A stretch of DNA of 64,000 nt, taken from Beaufortia kweichowensis (taxonomy: Eukaryota > Chordata > Actinopteri > Cypriniformes > Gastromyzontidae). Positions 24,054 through 36,801 of this stretch are shown here, in pieces. Within the stretch, counting starts at the first letter, position 1. Each line of letters begins with the position of its first letter. The stretch is taken from the NCBI GenBank assembly GCA_019155185.1, contig CM032795.1, positions 9,403,795-9,467,794 on the forward strand. The letters run 5' to 3'. Position numbers and translations under genes: made by a program. A model generated the notes under the pieces. It saw only the letters and a program-made list of their open reading frames with translations, had not been told where the DNA came from and searched no databases.

Positions 24054-25463
24054 ATGCTTTCTGAAATGTTAGTCTTTTCCTGTACATGTACCACTCAATG
24101 TGTCAGTGGGTGTTAGTCAAGTGACAACTGAACTCATTCTTTGGACTTTTATAATTCATGTGCTGTCACTCATGGGCTGTCGGTGGCCACAAGCTAATGC
24201 ATATGCATGTCTTGATTAAAGCATGTTACTTTGCTTCTTTCATTCTGAACGCTGGAGCCCGGGCTGCGCCGCTTTCAGTCTACAATCCTGCTGAGCCACT
24301 TTCTTTGCAGTGCAGTTGATTATATCAAGACAGCTACTATGGATGATTTTAATACCACATCATAATTACACTGTGAATTGTGTTGCACTGTTAAAGGACA
24401 TTGAATATGATTTTTACAGCGTGACTTTCATTAGCTTAGAGGCCTTTACCTCAGTTATCTGCTCTTCATTTACAGAGATGCGCAAAAACTGAAACCCCAG
24501 CCAATCCCACTGCTTTTCCCATCTCAGCGTGACATCTTTCATCCAGTTTCCATTTAGACTAGAAAAATTGCTGAAGATTTCTTCAGCACATGACAGAGAA
24601 TTGGGGACACAAAATACTAGATTACTTTCAGAATGTCAGGTTTGAGAAAAGCTTGCTTTGTTTGTGGATGTGGGGGCTTGTTTTGCAGCATTTTAAATCT
24701 TTGTCTTTGTATAGTATGTGTTCTATGATATCGTTAGCACTCGTTAGCAGTATTATTAAGTCACTATATGCTAAACTAATTGTTCATTAAGGCTATTGTA
24801 TTCATTTATAAAACAGATTATTGCTTTTAAGTGCAATAAAATGTAGTAAGTGAAGGCATGGATATATTTTCTTTTCAGAAGCCTGGATCGCAACAGGACA
24901 ATGATAGTATCTATTTCATTTTGCCTGGAGGAGCCAGACAAAGTCAGTAGCGGTACATTCAAGACGGTCAGCAATTGTGCATTAACAAGTGGTTTTACAC
25001 ACGATTTATGCCTGAATCAAGAGCGGTCACACTAGAAGAAATGATAAACTCTGGTGATCACATGCAGACTGTGAAAATGTACTTTTAAAATTGATAGTGT
25101 AATTGTTGAGGATTACTGTTAGGACCTGATATTACAAGTATTGGTATGTATTTTATGAGGTGGCTAATTTATATGAATTTTGTACGATCTGAAGAGTACA
25201 CAAACGTACAATTATCAGAAAATAATAATGAGATTGTACAAATGTGTATGAATTATAAAATATGTGTGAATTACTCTTGGATTTGTGTTGGATAGGAACA
25301 GAAGAACAATGCTACCAATGCAGGACACCCGCTGCTAATGCTAGTGTGTGTTGTTTTCATAATAACTGACATGCAAATGATGATGTCATGGTATTACAGA
25401 GAAGGGGTCATTTTCAAAGGGGTAAAAGTTTTCTTGCACAGGAAGAAATAAAGATCCAGATAT
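24054..25463. other. intergenic gap between convergent genes
   Basis: Mostly featureless AT-rich DNA between the 3' ends of ggt6 (+) and tmem8b (-). Two spots resemble + strand exon starts after good acceptors: 24311-24365 (after TTTCTTTGCAG) and 24879-24950 (after TTCTTTTCAG). Each is followed by a short open frame and a stop, with no matching upstream exon. Confidence 0.5.
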
Positions 25464-26250
25464 AATACAGAAAAAATAAAACGTTTATTTGCTTTATCAT
25501 TTGCTTTAAAATGTCTCCCTCTGACCTGGTCCTAAATACAACGGGAAATATGAGGTTATTATCTGAGGTTTCTTATTAAAACCTGGTCTTGGCAACGGAC
25601 ACTTTCCTAAACCTTCTTTAAATCGACAATCAGTTATGCTGCAAAGGCAATACAATGCAATCCAAAGTACAATCAGACATTCCACTGAAAACAACTATAC
25701 TATACATTTACAAGTACACATTGTGACTTAATCATAACTATACTTATATTTAAAAAATGTACAGTATCACATTTTTGTGTCTCAGTGCAAAATATGTTTA
25801 GAAAGGAAAACTAAAAAAGCAGTGCCCTTAATATATCCACAAAAAAAAACGGTTCTTCCTTCGCATCATCTAAACACAATAAAACATTTGGTCATTTCAG
25901 TGCCAGAAAACAATGAATAAATTACATGACACATTTTTCAATTTTACAGTCACTGTCAAGTAGCAGCAGCGAAATCAGCATTGACATTTTTAAATAATGC
26001 ACTAACAACAGTGCATCGCTGTACTGACACGAACCATTCCAAGATACTAACAATGCAAACAATATTAACAATAATAGTAATCCAAATACCAATGACCAAA
26101 AACTTGTACGTATGGGTGTATGTGTGTTTCAGTCAAAAGTTATTTACAGTGCATCAGTAAGTTCTCTGGCTTTGTTTTCCGTGTTCGTGTATTCCAAAGA
26201 AAGGGGCGAAAGGCAAAAAAGTCCACGTCGCTAAACTCCGTTGAACATCA
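25464..26250 (-). other. probable tmem8b 3' UTR
   Basis: The roughly 0.8-kb stretch after the tmem8b stop, up to just beyond an AATAAA on the - strand at 25489-25484. It is non-coding, with no repeat recognised. Confidence 0.55.
25484..25489 (-). terminator. candidate tmem8b poly(A) signal AATAAA
   Basis: TTTATT on the + strand reads AATAAA on the - strand, about 760 bp after the stop codon. It is the first clear canonical signal downstream. Confidence 0.5.
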
Positions 26251-26586
26251 TCAGCTGGTGCATATGCTGTTGATGGTTATAATAGCTGGGTCCACCAATC
26301 CCATCTCCTCATGCTCATTGACACAGAGCTGATAGCCGCAGCCTCGCCTTCGCTTGAGGGGAGTGACTTTCACGTCGGGTTTGGCACGGGGAGGCAGAAG
26401 GAAGCCGACGCTTCCCGCGATCAGCATATGCCAGATGCTGTGGATGTAGAAGTAGTTCTCCTCCGTCTCCACGAAGGCATACAGGGCCACCGCTGATGTG
26501 GCGATGGTGGTGCCAGGAAACAGAAAAAACACCCAGCGTTTCCAGGTTGGTGGGTAACAGCGGCGCCGACGGATGGTGCGCACAGT
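26251..26586 (-). CDS. tmem8b: tmem8b last coding exon
   Basis: Acceptor TTCTTCAG, then 111 codons (residues 384-494) and TGA at 26253-26251. It encodes the last membrane segments, the HSIWH motif of the CREST fold (His432, His436) and the cytoplasmic tail GCGYQLCVNE..GLVDP. It starts in phase 0, matching the preceding exon. Confidence 0.95.
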   Translation of the reverse strand, partial: TVRTIRRRRCYPPTWKRWVFFLFPGTTIATSAVALYAFVETEENYFYIHSIWHMLIAGSVGFLLPPRAKPDVKVTPLKRRRGCGYQLCVNEHEEMGLVDPAIITINSICTS

Positions 26587-28055
26587 CTGAAGAACACAGA
26601 GCAGAAGGCACGTTTAGGCATGAATAAACTAAACAACACGCACAAGCAGAAAGAAGCATTGGACACACAGACCCGTAGAGACACTCTGATGATCGTAACC
26701 CACTGTTGGGGACTTGGTCCAAAGGCACACATTTATAATGTTGGACATACAATTTACAGACTTCATAGAAATTCAATTCGGCACCCTCTAGAGATTCTGA
26801 TATTTATGAACACTGAGGCATGCTGTCTTCGCACACTCCACACAGAAACGCTTTACATCGCTCATGCTTGAATTAACCTCATTATACAGCATTAAATCTG
26901 AGCTGAGCATAGACCATACAGTGAAAAGATTTATACTGTATGTGATGTAAAAAAAAATCAACAGGCAAGTCATGGTTTCATTGTTATTCACATTTGGTAC
27001 CAATCAGCATCTAATCTTTTTTTAATCAGACTTGTTCTACCTATGGATATTCTCCAAATCATTATTAAACTGCTTCCTGACAATGCACAGAGAATAAAAT
27101 ACTCTCATTTTCTCCATCTGTCATGACATTTCAATTATAACGTGCGGCTAGTTGACAACTGCTGTAGCCCACACTTGTACTTTGCCCCAGGTTATAATTT
27201 TACAGTTATGCATTTTACACTGTGAATCTAAGCACACACTTAAAAGTAGATGTTTAACATCATATGACAGTATAGCACAGAATTAAAACGCATTAAGCTG
27301 AAATGTCTATTTATACTGCAGAGACGCTTCAAATATGATTTCACATTATTGCTACTGTCCAAATGGAAAACGTGTAGCAGTCAATCACAAATACTTGTGG
27401 ATACTGATGACTCAATCATAACGTTGTGGGCTCTCTGAGACTTTTCTAATTTTATATTCCTTATGATTAGGAATTCTGCACCAGCTTTAGACCAGCTTAC
27501 AGTAAATTTCACGCAAGTAAAATGTTATGCTTCAGAAAATGGCTTACGAAGCCATATTCCTCAAATTTCAGTTTTCCATACAATTCAGGAAGCACACACT
27601 GAATCCTTCTTTTGTCAATTGTGCAGTTTATTGAATTTACTTTTCAAGCAGCCTTGGCAATTATACTCAGAGATGTATAAAGTACTAGAGACCCAGACTT
27701 GAGTAAAAGTACAAGTGCTCTATCAAAAAAGTGACTTGAGTAGAAGTTGAAGTGCTCTTTAAGCACCACACTTAAGTAGAAGTACTAAAGTATTCAACAT
27801 TTTTTGTACTTAAGTATTGCAAAGTAGTTTATTTTAAAATGTACTACTCAAGTACTGAAAGTAAAAGTACAAGTATTGTGTTATGTAGTTATTAAAGAAA
27901 GTAGTCAAAAGTTTGAACATCATATTGTTTTTATTATTTCAAATGATTAACCTAAAGAACAATCACAATTCCTTTGGCTGTAACTTTTTGTAAACAAAAA
28001 CAGATTAAGTATGTCCCACGAGCAAGACAGCGCTCATGTTGTTTTAAGACGGGGG

Positions 28056-28129
<74 letters not shown>

Positions 28130-31100
28130 CTCGTTCTTATATGCGCCCTGACAAGCGCAGCAGTCATTCTATTCTATCACTCACCGAACAAACAAGGCTT
28201 TGGCGGCCGCCAAAAACATTTCAATGCAGGAAAACTCCTGCATTAGTTCGTCCATCTTTTTAGCTGATCAAAAGGCAGAACGGGAGCACGCGCAGTCTTC
28301 TTAATCGCTTGATTCGCTCAATGATGTGCCAGCTTCATCAAACCTGCCATCTACCGTTCTGGCAGTGGTAATGTGGGTTTGGAATGATTCGTAACATTTT
28401 TATAATTGTAACGACTAACGATGCAGCACATAAAAAAAATATGTGAAAATAATAGTAAAAGTATTAAACTCATCGAAAATACGTACTGAAGTAAAAGTTG
28501 AAGTAGGAGAAAAAAATAATACTTTAGTAAAGTACAGATACCGCCTTTTAGTACTTAAGTACAGTAGTGAAGTAGTTCTACTTCGTTACTATACATCTCT
28601 GATTATACTTGTGTTTAATTATACACTTTTTCTGTCAAAAGGACATTTTTATGGATGGCGCTGATTCAGAGATTCCCTCTGTGCTTCAGCAAGCTGTTGT
28701 TTACACCCACATCCATTCATTGATTGTGTCAAGGTAAAGTTTTGACCTGGCAGATATTAAAGAGGTTATTTTACCCACTTCCATATATAATAATGACCTT
28801 TCATTTTTATTGCCATAGCATCCTGGCATATCACTGAATATTATAGATGCCTTCATCTTCATGACACATAGGCTACATTAACTCCAGATCAGTATTGCGT
28901 CAAATGTGCTTTACTCGAACATGGTCTTTTTGACTTTCATGGGAATTGATTCCTATTTATATTTCACAGGGCTATTGTTTGGACAGAACGGTTGGAATCC
29001 AACACTCACGGCCTTGACCACATCCTTGAATAGTACAGACTGCTCCTGAGAATACATCACACTTATTCAACTTCCTCTGAGGGACACGCACTAATATATT
29101 TCAAAGCATTCATCAGCTGAATATGCCTTCTGATATTGATTATTTGATGTATAAATCAATGACGCTTGGACACTTGGCATGCAGGAACGCAGGTGGTCAG
29201 GCCTCAAATCTAGTTAGCATGCTTTTAGAGCACTCTTTTGAGACAAATGCTAAATTTCAAGTGAGGAATTTATCACTAACCATAAATGTACCACAAATAT
29301 TCTGCTACTCAATATAAAACATTTTGTTTTTCAGCAATTATTTAATATTTTATCTTCGTTACACTATATAATGCATTTAGCTCAGGTCATCACAAAATTT
29401 CACAGAGCTTGGGACAAAACTCAAAAATTGTGCCATGGAGGTAATAAATTATAATAAATAATACTAGTTTGTAGATTCTGCATTCTATACTTAAAAAAAT
29501 GCACAAATAAAAGGGCAAAGGTGGTCCTTCATCTTTCATACATTCATCAAGTCTCACTGTAACTCAAAAACTTGTGGTTTTTTTACCTTTCATCCAACCT
29601 GTGGTCCTATTGCTTATTAGCTCAGAATATGAATGCACCACCTAAACTCAGAATACATTATATAACTCATTTTATAAAGTAAAAGAGAGAATGGCATGTA
29701 TTGTGGTCTTTGAATACAGGACCATGTCTGAATTTTTGATATGTAAGTTATTTTAATGACTACATTTTGTAACTAAAATTCTGTTGTCTGGATTGAAATT
29801 CATGGCCCAGTTCTGTTCACAGAGGTTAGAAAATAATATGGATTTCTGCGTGAATAGGTAATCCATGCCATAATAACAGTAAAAAGACTAATTTAAAAGG
29901 CTCATATAACAAGCAACGGTGTCATGGTTTTGTTAAACAAAGGTTGTAACAGAAGGTTGTAACAGAAAATGCAGAAAGCATGGCACAGTGGCACCAGATG
30001 ATTTGCTCTTATTTAATTCTAAAATTGTATGAATGTCTTTATATTATGTAACAAATATATACATTTTTTAAAGCAGGTGCCATTTAAAGCATTTGTATCT
30101 TAAACTGTCACTGCACATATTGAGCATCCAAACTATATTTTTTCATTTACATTTTTTTTAATCTTTTTTTATTTTTAGGTATTTTTAAAAACAATATTAA
30201 CCATAAACATATTTTATTATAATTTTTTACTGTTATGAAAATTTGTCAAATATTTATTTTTGAGTCTTGGACCTTTCCATCAATATATAGTTTGTCATGA
30301 TTAGATTAGAATTAAACTATGAAATATTGGAAGTGAATAGTGAAATAATATGTGTTCCACCTGTGAAATGGTGACAGTTAACAGGTTAACAGAAATATAG
30401 CACATGTATGATTTTCAAGCAAAACTTCACAAGAAATATATATCAAAGTTCATAAATAAGACAAGATTATTTTAACACCTTAGTGATCTTCTGAAAAATG
30501 TTCTAGCATTTGTTTGCATTCAGTTTACAGTAATTATAAGCCCATATACTTGATATTTTTTTAGAATATACTGTATTTAGATCTATAGAGGTGTTTAAGC
30601 TCATAACAATGGCTCATGGATCACTGTGTGTGAAACAGAATCATGATAGGTCAACACAGAGGAAAGCACTGCTTTTAAAAAATTACTGCTGATCAAAGTG
30701 TGCCAAATTCCTCCTGGATGTTCCACAGCACCACTAAAACAATGAGGAAAAATTGGCACATGTGCATCGTGTTATATTTTGAGAAAACATTGCATACCGA
30801 CACTAAGGCATCATCCTGAATGTGAAACATTTTAAAAGGCTTTGCTGACTCAGGGCCTGGACGATTGTTCAGAGACTAATAAATTCAAAGCTGAATCAGG
30901 AAACTGTACATCCGAAAGTGTTTGGCACTAAATCTAAAACTCGGACCAAAACACAGAGATGCATCAACAGCTACAACACTCTCATTATGGCCAGAATCAT
31001 GACCTCTGTTCCAATAAAATTATGTGCCATGATTCAAAGCTGGTCATTGTACAGTATACCAGAAATACACACATCTAAACACAGAAATAAGAACTGATCA

Positions 31101-34100
31101 AAATACCAAACTAAAGCCCTATTCGGACGGGATTAGTTTTACATGGGGAGGTGGGGGTATAGTAATTTTACCTCAGAACGTCTGTAATATTAATGGCCAA
31201 TTCGCACGGGACAAGACATCTCAGTAAAAGTAGCAGAAGTGGGAGGGGTAACTAGCTTTACACACCACAGTAACCTCCTTGCCGCGTATGACGTTGCTTC
31301 AGTTAGGTCCAGTCTAACAATTCTGATTGGATTGTGTAGGTAATAGACACTTACCTAGAGCTAAAAGAAGTTTTGTGAAAACACTGGAGGTTTGCCACAG
31401 AGTTGTCTCACCACCTACAACGCAACCGAATGCTTCTTCAAGCACCTCCATGCTTGCAAAACGTGCCAAAAACTACTTTTAAACAGGAAATGACAGAATT
31501 TTACCTTACATTTTTACAGCGGGTCTATTCGAACGGGATTAGTATTACCCGAGGTCATTTTTTCGGACCTTTTTACAGAAGGTAAAAGTTGCCGTAATCT
31601 TTACTGACATTGTCCGTAATGATTACCGAGATGGCACATTCGGACGGGACTAAAATCACAGAGAAGCTCTGGTAATAATTACTTTACCCCCACCTACCCA
31701 TGTAAAACTAATCCCGTCCGAATAGGGCTTAACTCGAATGAGCTTCTACACAAAGTGCAAGAGAAAACTCAAGTCACCAAAAACAACTGATAAAATGATA
31801 CAGCGGGTACAGCATCATCAACACAAATGTACATACTATTTGTTCTCTTTTCTTAAAAATAAGCAGTGTAATCCTGATTACTTGTTTCAGTCTATAAGTA
31901 GTGAAGCTGTAACATTTTGTCAGTTGTATTTTAAGTAATAATTTCTGTTTTATAGGTGTAACAAATCATATGTTTTTGAAGTAACCCCTAGACCCTGAGT
32001 TGAATGCTTGCTTGTGAATCACTGCTCTGCCAGACGTAATTTAATTTCATTGAATTTACTGAAGTGTTTAAGATGAAACTGTGGTTGTATTTTTGATAAG
32101 TAATGAAACCCAAACTTCATACAATGCACTCTCTGTAAATGTGAGAGACCAGACCTCGTGCCCCTGAATATTTCTCTCTCTCACTCAACAGTGCTTTGTT
32201 TCTGAATCACTTTGGAACGCCTCACTTTTATTCATCTCTGCTCTGCATGACTGATCTAATTGCAGCTCATCTGTGTGCATTTGAAACACAGGACCCAAAA
32301 ATAACACAGCAAGGGGAAAACACAAGCAAATGTAAAACATACTGAGTGGATGTGGCGTGTTTCAAGCTTGATAAATTGTAGCTGTTTTCATCAGTACAAA
32401 AAAGTATGTTAGAATCACACAGTGGGTTCACACGAGTCTGTGTGGGCTCAACTACTGAGATTTGAAATGGTGTCAGTTCACAGGTATTAATTACAGTGAG
32501 CCATTAGGTGCAATGTAGATGATGGACAGCATTTTTCCAATGTTACAATTGGATTCCAGTCCTTGATTCTGATTGGTCAACAGCTGTGTTTTAACCCAGA
32601 CAGTCAGGGACTCGTTTTCCAGCGGAAGGAATATTTTACCTCCCGAAAATTGCATATTTTTAGGCTTTAATATTTGTATTGTGTGGTATCCGTTTTATAA
32701 ACGCTTCGTGTCGTTCCTAACAACACTCTTGAGCCTCTCATACTTTACTGCTGACTAAAACAACATTCTGTTCCTGTTTTCTACAAGAATGGCGTATTTC
32801 AGGCTATTTTTAATAGTAATGTCATTACTGTATGTCTATAGAAGGTTTAATGTTTATACTGTATGTACCAGTAGCGGCTCCTGACCAAAAATTTTGGAGG
32901 GGCAGTTTCTGGGTCGTAAGGTAGACATGAATGCACAGGGAACTGGGTTATTTAACAAAACAAACAAACAAACTATTTACATGAACAAATGTATCATTTT
33001 TGTTTATTTTTTTATTGTTGTTGATGTTATTTATTTTATTTGTAGGCCTACTTTTGCAATTCTTGCCCAAACTAATGTTGTATAGGCTATTTACATGAGC
33101 ACGTTAAACCTTACATTTATTTGTATAAGAACTTGGCGCACCGTTGCTTCATATTAGCAAATTTTTCGATGACTGCTTTGTTGAATTCGGGGATATGTGT
33201 TAAACGTTTTTATATTGAACGACCTACCATTGTCCTTTGTTTGCTGTACAATTTTTATATCTGGTTTGTCAAGGCCAAGCTGTTAAATCGCTAATTTATC
33301 ATTAATTGACAATCTTTCAAACTCGACACTATTACACGCAGAATGATCTGTACTACTCACCATCTTCACCGTCTGACGCGTTCGCTTAACTGACACACTT
33401 TGCTGACGCGGATTAATAATATTGTCCGGAACTACGTTCAAGTGGGTCAGTCTCAAATCTGCCCATATGGCTCTTAATTAGAGCGCGCTGCAGTTCCTTT
33501 TTTCACCACAAATTTACATTGCGAAAATGTGTGGCGCTGTTGAGCTCGGGAGGGCAGAGAGACCCTCTGTGCGATGAAATTTTAACATATCCACCTCACT
33601 TTATGACTTATAACAGTCTAAAATGTTTTCAGAATAAGGATGAACATTTTTGAGTTAACAGTTCATTAGGACTGGTCCAGTTTATATAGAGTTCTATGTT
33701 TTCAAGTGGCTGAATATTTTGGTGGGGCTATGCCCCACCTGCCCATACAGACGAGCCTGGAATGTACGCAATTGGTTCATTTCAAACTAATAAATCTATA
33801 TAATAAATACATTTTATCAAAAATACCTGGTGTCAGGAACATTTGCTGTTCTGTTCTGACAAGCTGGAACTGTGCTAAACAAAACCAATTTTCCTCATGG
33901 CTGGTGTTAATTCTGATTAACTAATAATATCAATTATGTCATCAGATGTGTCTTCGAATTAAACAAGTCTTTAATATTTTTTTGGTCATGGTAATATTTC
34001 ACATATTGTCAATGAACATCAATAAACAAGTTTAAAGTAACTGTAACTTAGAGGTTAGGGAATAACGTCTGATATTTTAGTTATGCTGATATATTGCTCT

Positions 34101-35564
34101 TTTCTTTATTACCAGGAAAATTTAAATGGCATTGTTAACAATTTTTCAAAAGCACAATAGCATTGTAGTCTGCAATTAATACCAGACTAACCTTTGATTT
34201 TTATATTGATTAGTTGATTTTAGTTGATTAGTTGATTTTCTTTGCAGCATGCCATTTAAGGGTTCAAACCACACATAATTTTAAACAGTAGTCTTGCGTA
34301 TTTTTTTAAATGTTTTGTGTTGTTTTTAGTGATATTTACAAAACAAAAAGATTGCATTGTTCCTGTCTGTATACGAACATCTGCATGTGGCCTAATGATG
34401 CATGAATTTAGTTAGCATCTTTACAGATTTTTCTATTAAAATATTTATCACATTTACATTTATTACATTTACATTAAAATATTTATTACATTTACAACTT
34501 TTATCCAAAGCGTCATTAGGAGACATTGTTAATAATCTTATATCTCTAGTGTTTGAGGTGTGAGTGTTGTGTATTGACATTAGAATGAACAGATAAAATA
34601 TATTTATTTACCCTGTAAAACATTTAGTTTTTCATTAATCACATTCCACCATTACAATTACACAGTCTGGGTGTTATGAATGTAACATCAGCTCGATTAA
34701 GCTATAAATTGAACAGACACGGATAATGACTGCTAATATGTCAAAGCTGTTTGAGGCAAAATTACACCGTTTAGGTTAAACATCTATCTTAATAAATGAG
34801 CAAACAACACAAAGTGTTTAAATTATTATTCCCGCTCTCCTCCCACTCTCTTTCTCACAAGATATACGCTTCTTTTCTTATGAAAAGTTCTTTATTTTTT
34901 TCCCAGTTGAAGTTTACAGTATAGGCTCCTCTTTGCATATATATCCAGCACAAGGGAGTACATGGTTGTTTTGTTCGACATTTACTTGCCAGAGGCTCTC
35001 GTGAAGTCTTTTGCTTGTCCAACACCCATTATATTTTATCTTCTCACTTCTGGAAAGCAGTGTGTTTGCTTGAGGAATTAACATAACTACAAGCTGTCTG
35101 GTAATGGAACAGTAAGAGCATTTCCACTACCGATAGAACATAGAAACGTTTAATGCCACGCTGTGCTAATGTGCAGATAAATGCAGTCCTTTTTCGCGTG
35201 CCCTGAACAAAAGGTGATGCGGTGAAATCAGGTAACTCAAACTACTTCCATAAATTACAGATATTGAAGAAGTGCTATGTTGTCACTCAGCAGTCATAGA
35301 AAGACTATGTTGGCATTTAACTGTCGGATACAGCTTTTCAGACTGAAAAGAATATTGAAGTTATTTTTAGAGACCAGGAATGTGGTCAAATTTGATGCAT
35401 CTGTGAACTACAAAACCGTTTATAAACCAGTAGCGGTCTGTCAGAAAAGGCTAAGCCTTCTCAAGTATACACACTGTAAGTGAAATTTTTTTTCTTGTCA
35501 TTTTACTTTCAACTTTTCATTTTGAAATCAGTTTATTTAGTAAGATGTATAAAGATTTTTTTCT

Positions 35565-35602
<38 letters not shown>

Positions 35603-36753
35603 TAATTTATGGAGTTTGGGTTCCTTGCCACCGTCGCCGTGTTGGAGTGCTCGACTAGGAGACTGCTGATATTTGATATTACTGATATTAGATATTAGTT
35701 ATTAAATTTGTATTTATATTTTCCTGCTTGTCACTCTGTTTATTCTGCTGTAAAGCTGCTTTGAAACAGTGCTACATTGTTAAAGTGCCATACAAATAAG
35801 CTTGAACTTGAACTTGAAAGATGACATCATGTATAAACTATTTTATAACAAGCATGGTAGCCTAAGTGATGTTTAATCAGTATATGAATGCCAGAGGAAG
35901 ATAGATAAAAGCAAAACATCTGATTAAATCATACCACTGGACTTAACAATCAAATAAAGCAACAGAAAAAAATAAACTCACCTCTTTCTGCATTAATGCA
36001 TAAATATTATTTGAGGTAAACTTTAAACTAATTAACTTTCAGTATCATTTTAGAAAAAAAGTATACGCATATTTAATTGTCAAACATATATTAAAATATA
36101 AGATACTGTGTATTAGAGCATAACTGTCAACAAATATATAATAATTCATATAATTGTTTAATACTGATTCATAAATCAGCCTTACTTGTATTTTGTTATC
36201 CACTTACAAGGCTGACAAAGTTCTTGTAGCATTGTTGTAGAATTCAAAAGCAAATAAATAAATACATTTTACAATACAACTATGATAACATAATCATCCG
36301 TAACAGACAACAACATCCTAATCTTGCAACCACAGCTCCAACATATGTTAATTTTTTATGCGCTGTGATTGCCCGAGCCATCTCTAGTATATTAACAGAC
36401 TTGCTTTCTGGCATGATTTATTGATGAATAAAACATTTAATAAACTGCTTTACAGTGAACACACGGAATCTATGCATGTGGGAAATACGTTGAGTCGTTG
36501 CTTACCCAGGCGATTGCCATGATGCCCAGAGCGAAAAGGCTGGGACCCAACAGATTCCACAGGCCATGACGGTCCAGCTGTAAGGCCATGGACAGAGCCA
36601 TTGCTCCCAGCAAATATAGCACCTGGCAGAAAAAGGGCAGAAAAGGGAAAATGTAAGACAACTCAACATGCCCAGGGGCGATAGTGAATCCCCAGCCCAA
36701 TTAGGGGCATCTTGCAGAGAGACAGAAAGTAAAGCAATGTGCTGCTAAAAATG

Positions 36754-36801
<48 letters not shown>

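Larger units (their letters stand above)
26587..36505 (-). other. large tmem8b intron (9.9 kb)
   Basis: No exon is seen inside. It holds a hAT element (27668-28601), a dispersed repeat (about 30085-30395), a Harbinger-like element (31115-31729), a probable hAT (32869-33759), LINE/SINE tails and a TA microsatellite, each listed separately. The remaining parts (26587-27660, 28610-30084, 30396-31111, 31733-32860, 33768-34435, 35822-36505) show nothing else. Confidence 0.8.

Noticed and set aside
26315..26776. Longer open frames on the - strand overlapping the last tmem8b exon
   Set aside because: They are other-frame shadows of the tmem8b exon and run through its splice acceptor.
28059..28125. 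CT run as a possible regulatory tract of tmem8b
   Set aside because: It lies inside a hAT element within an intron far from exons; a microsatellite is sufficient explanation.
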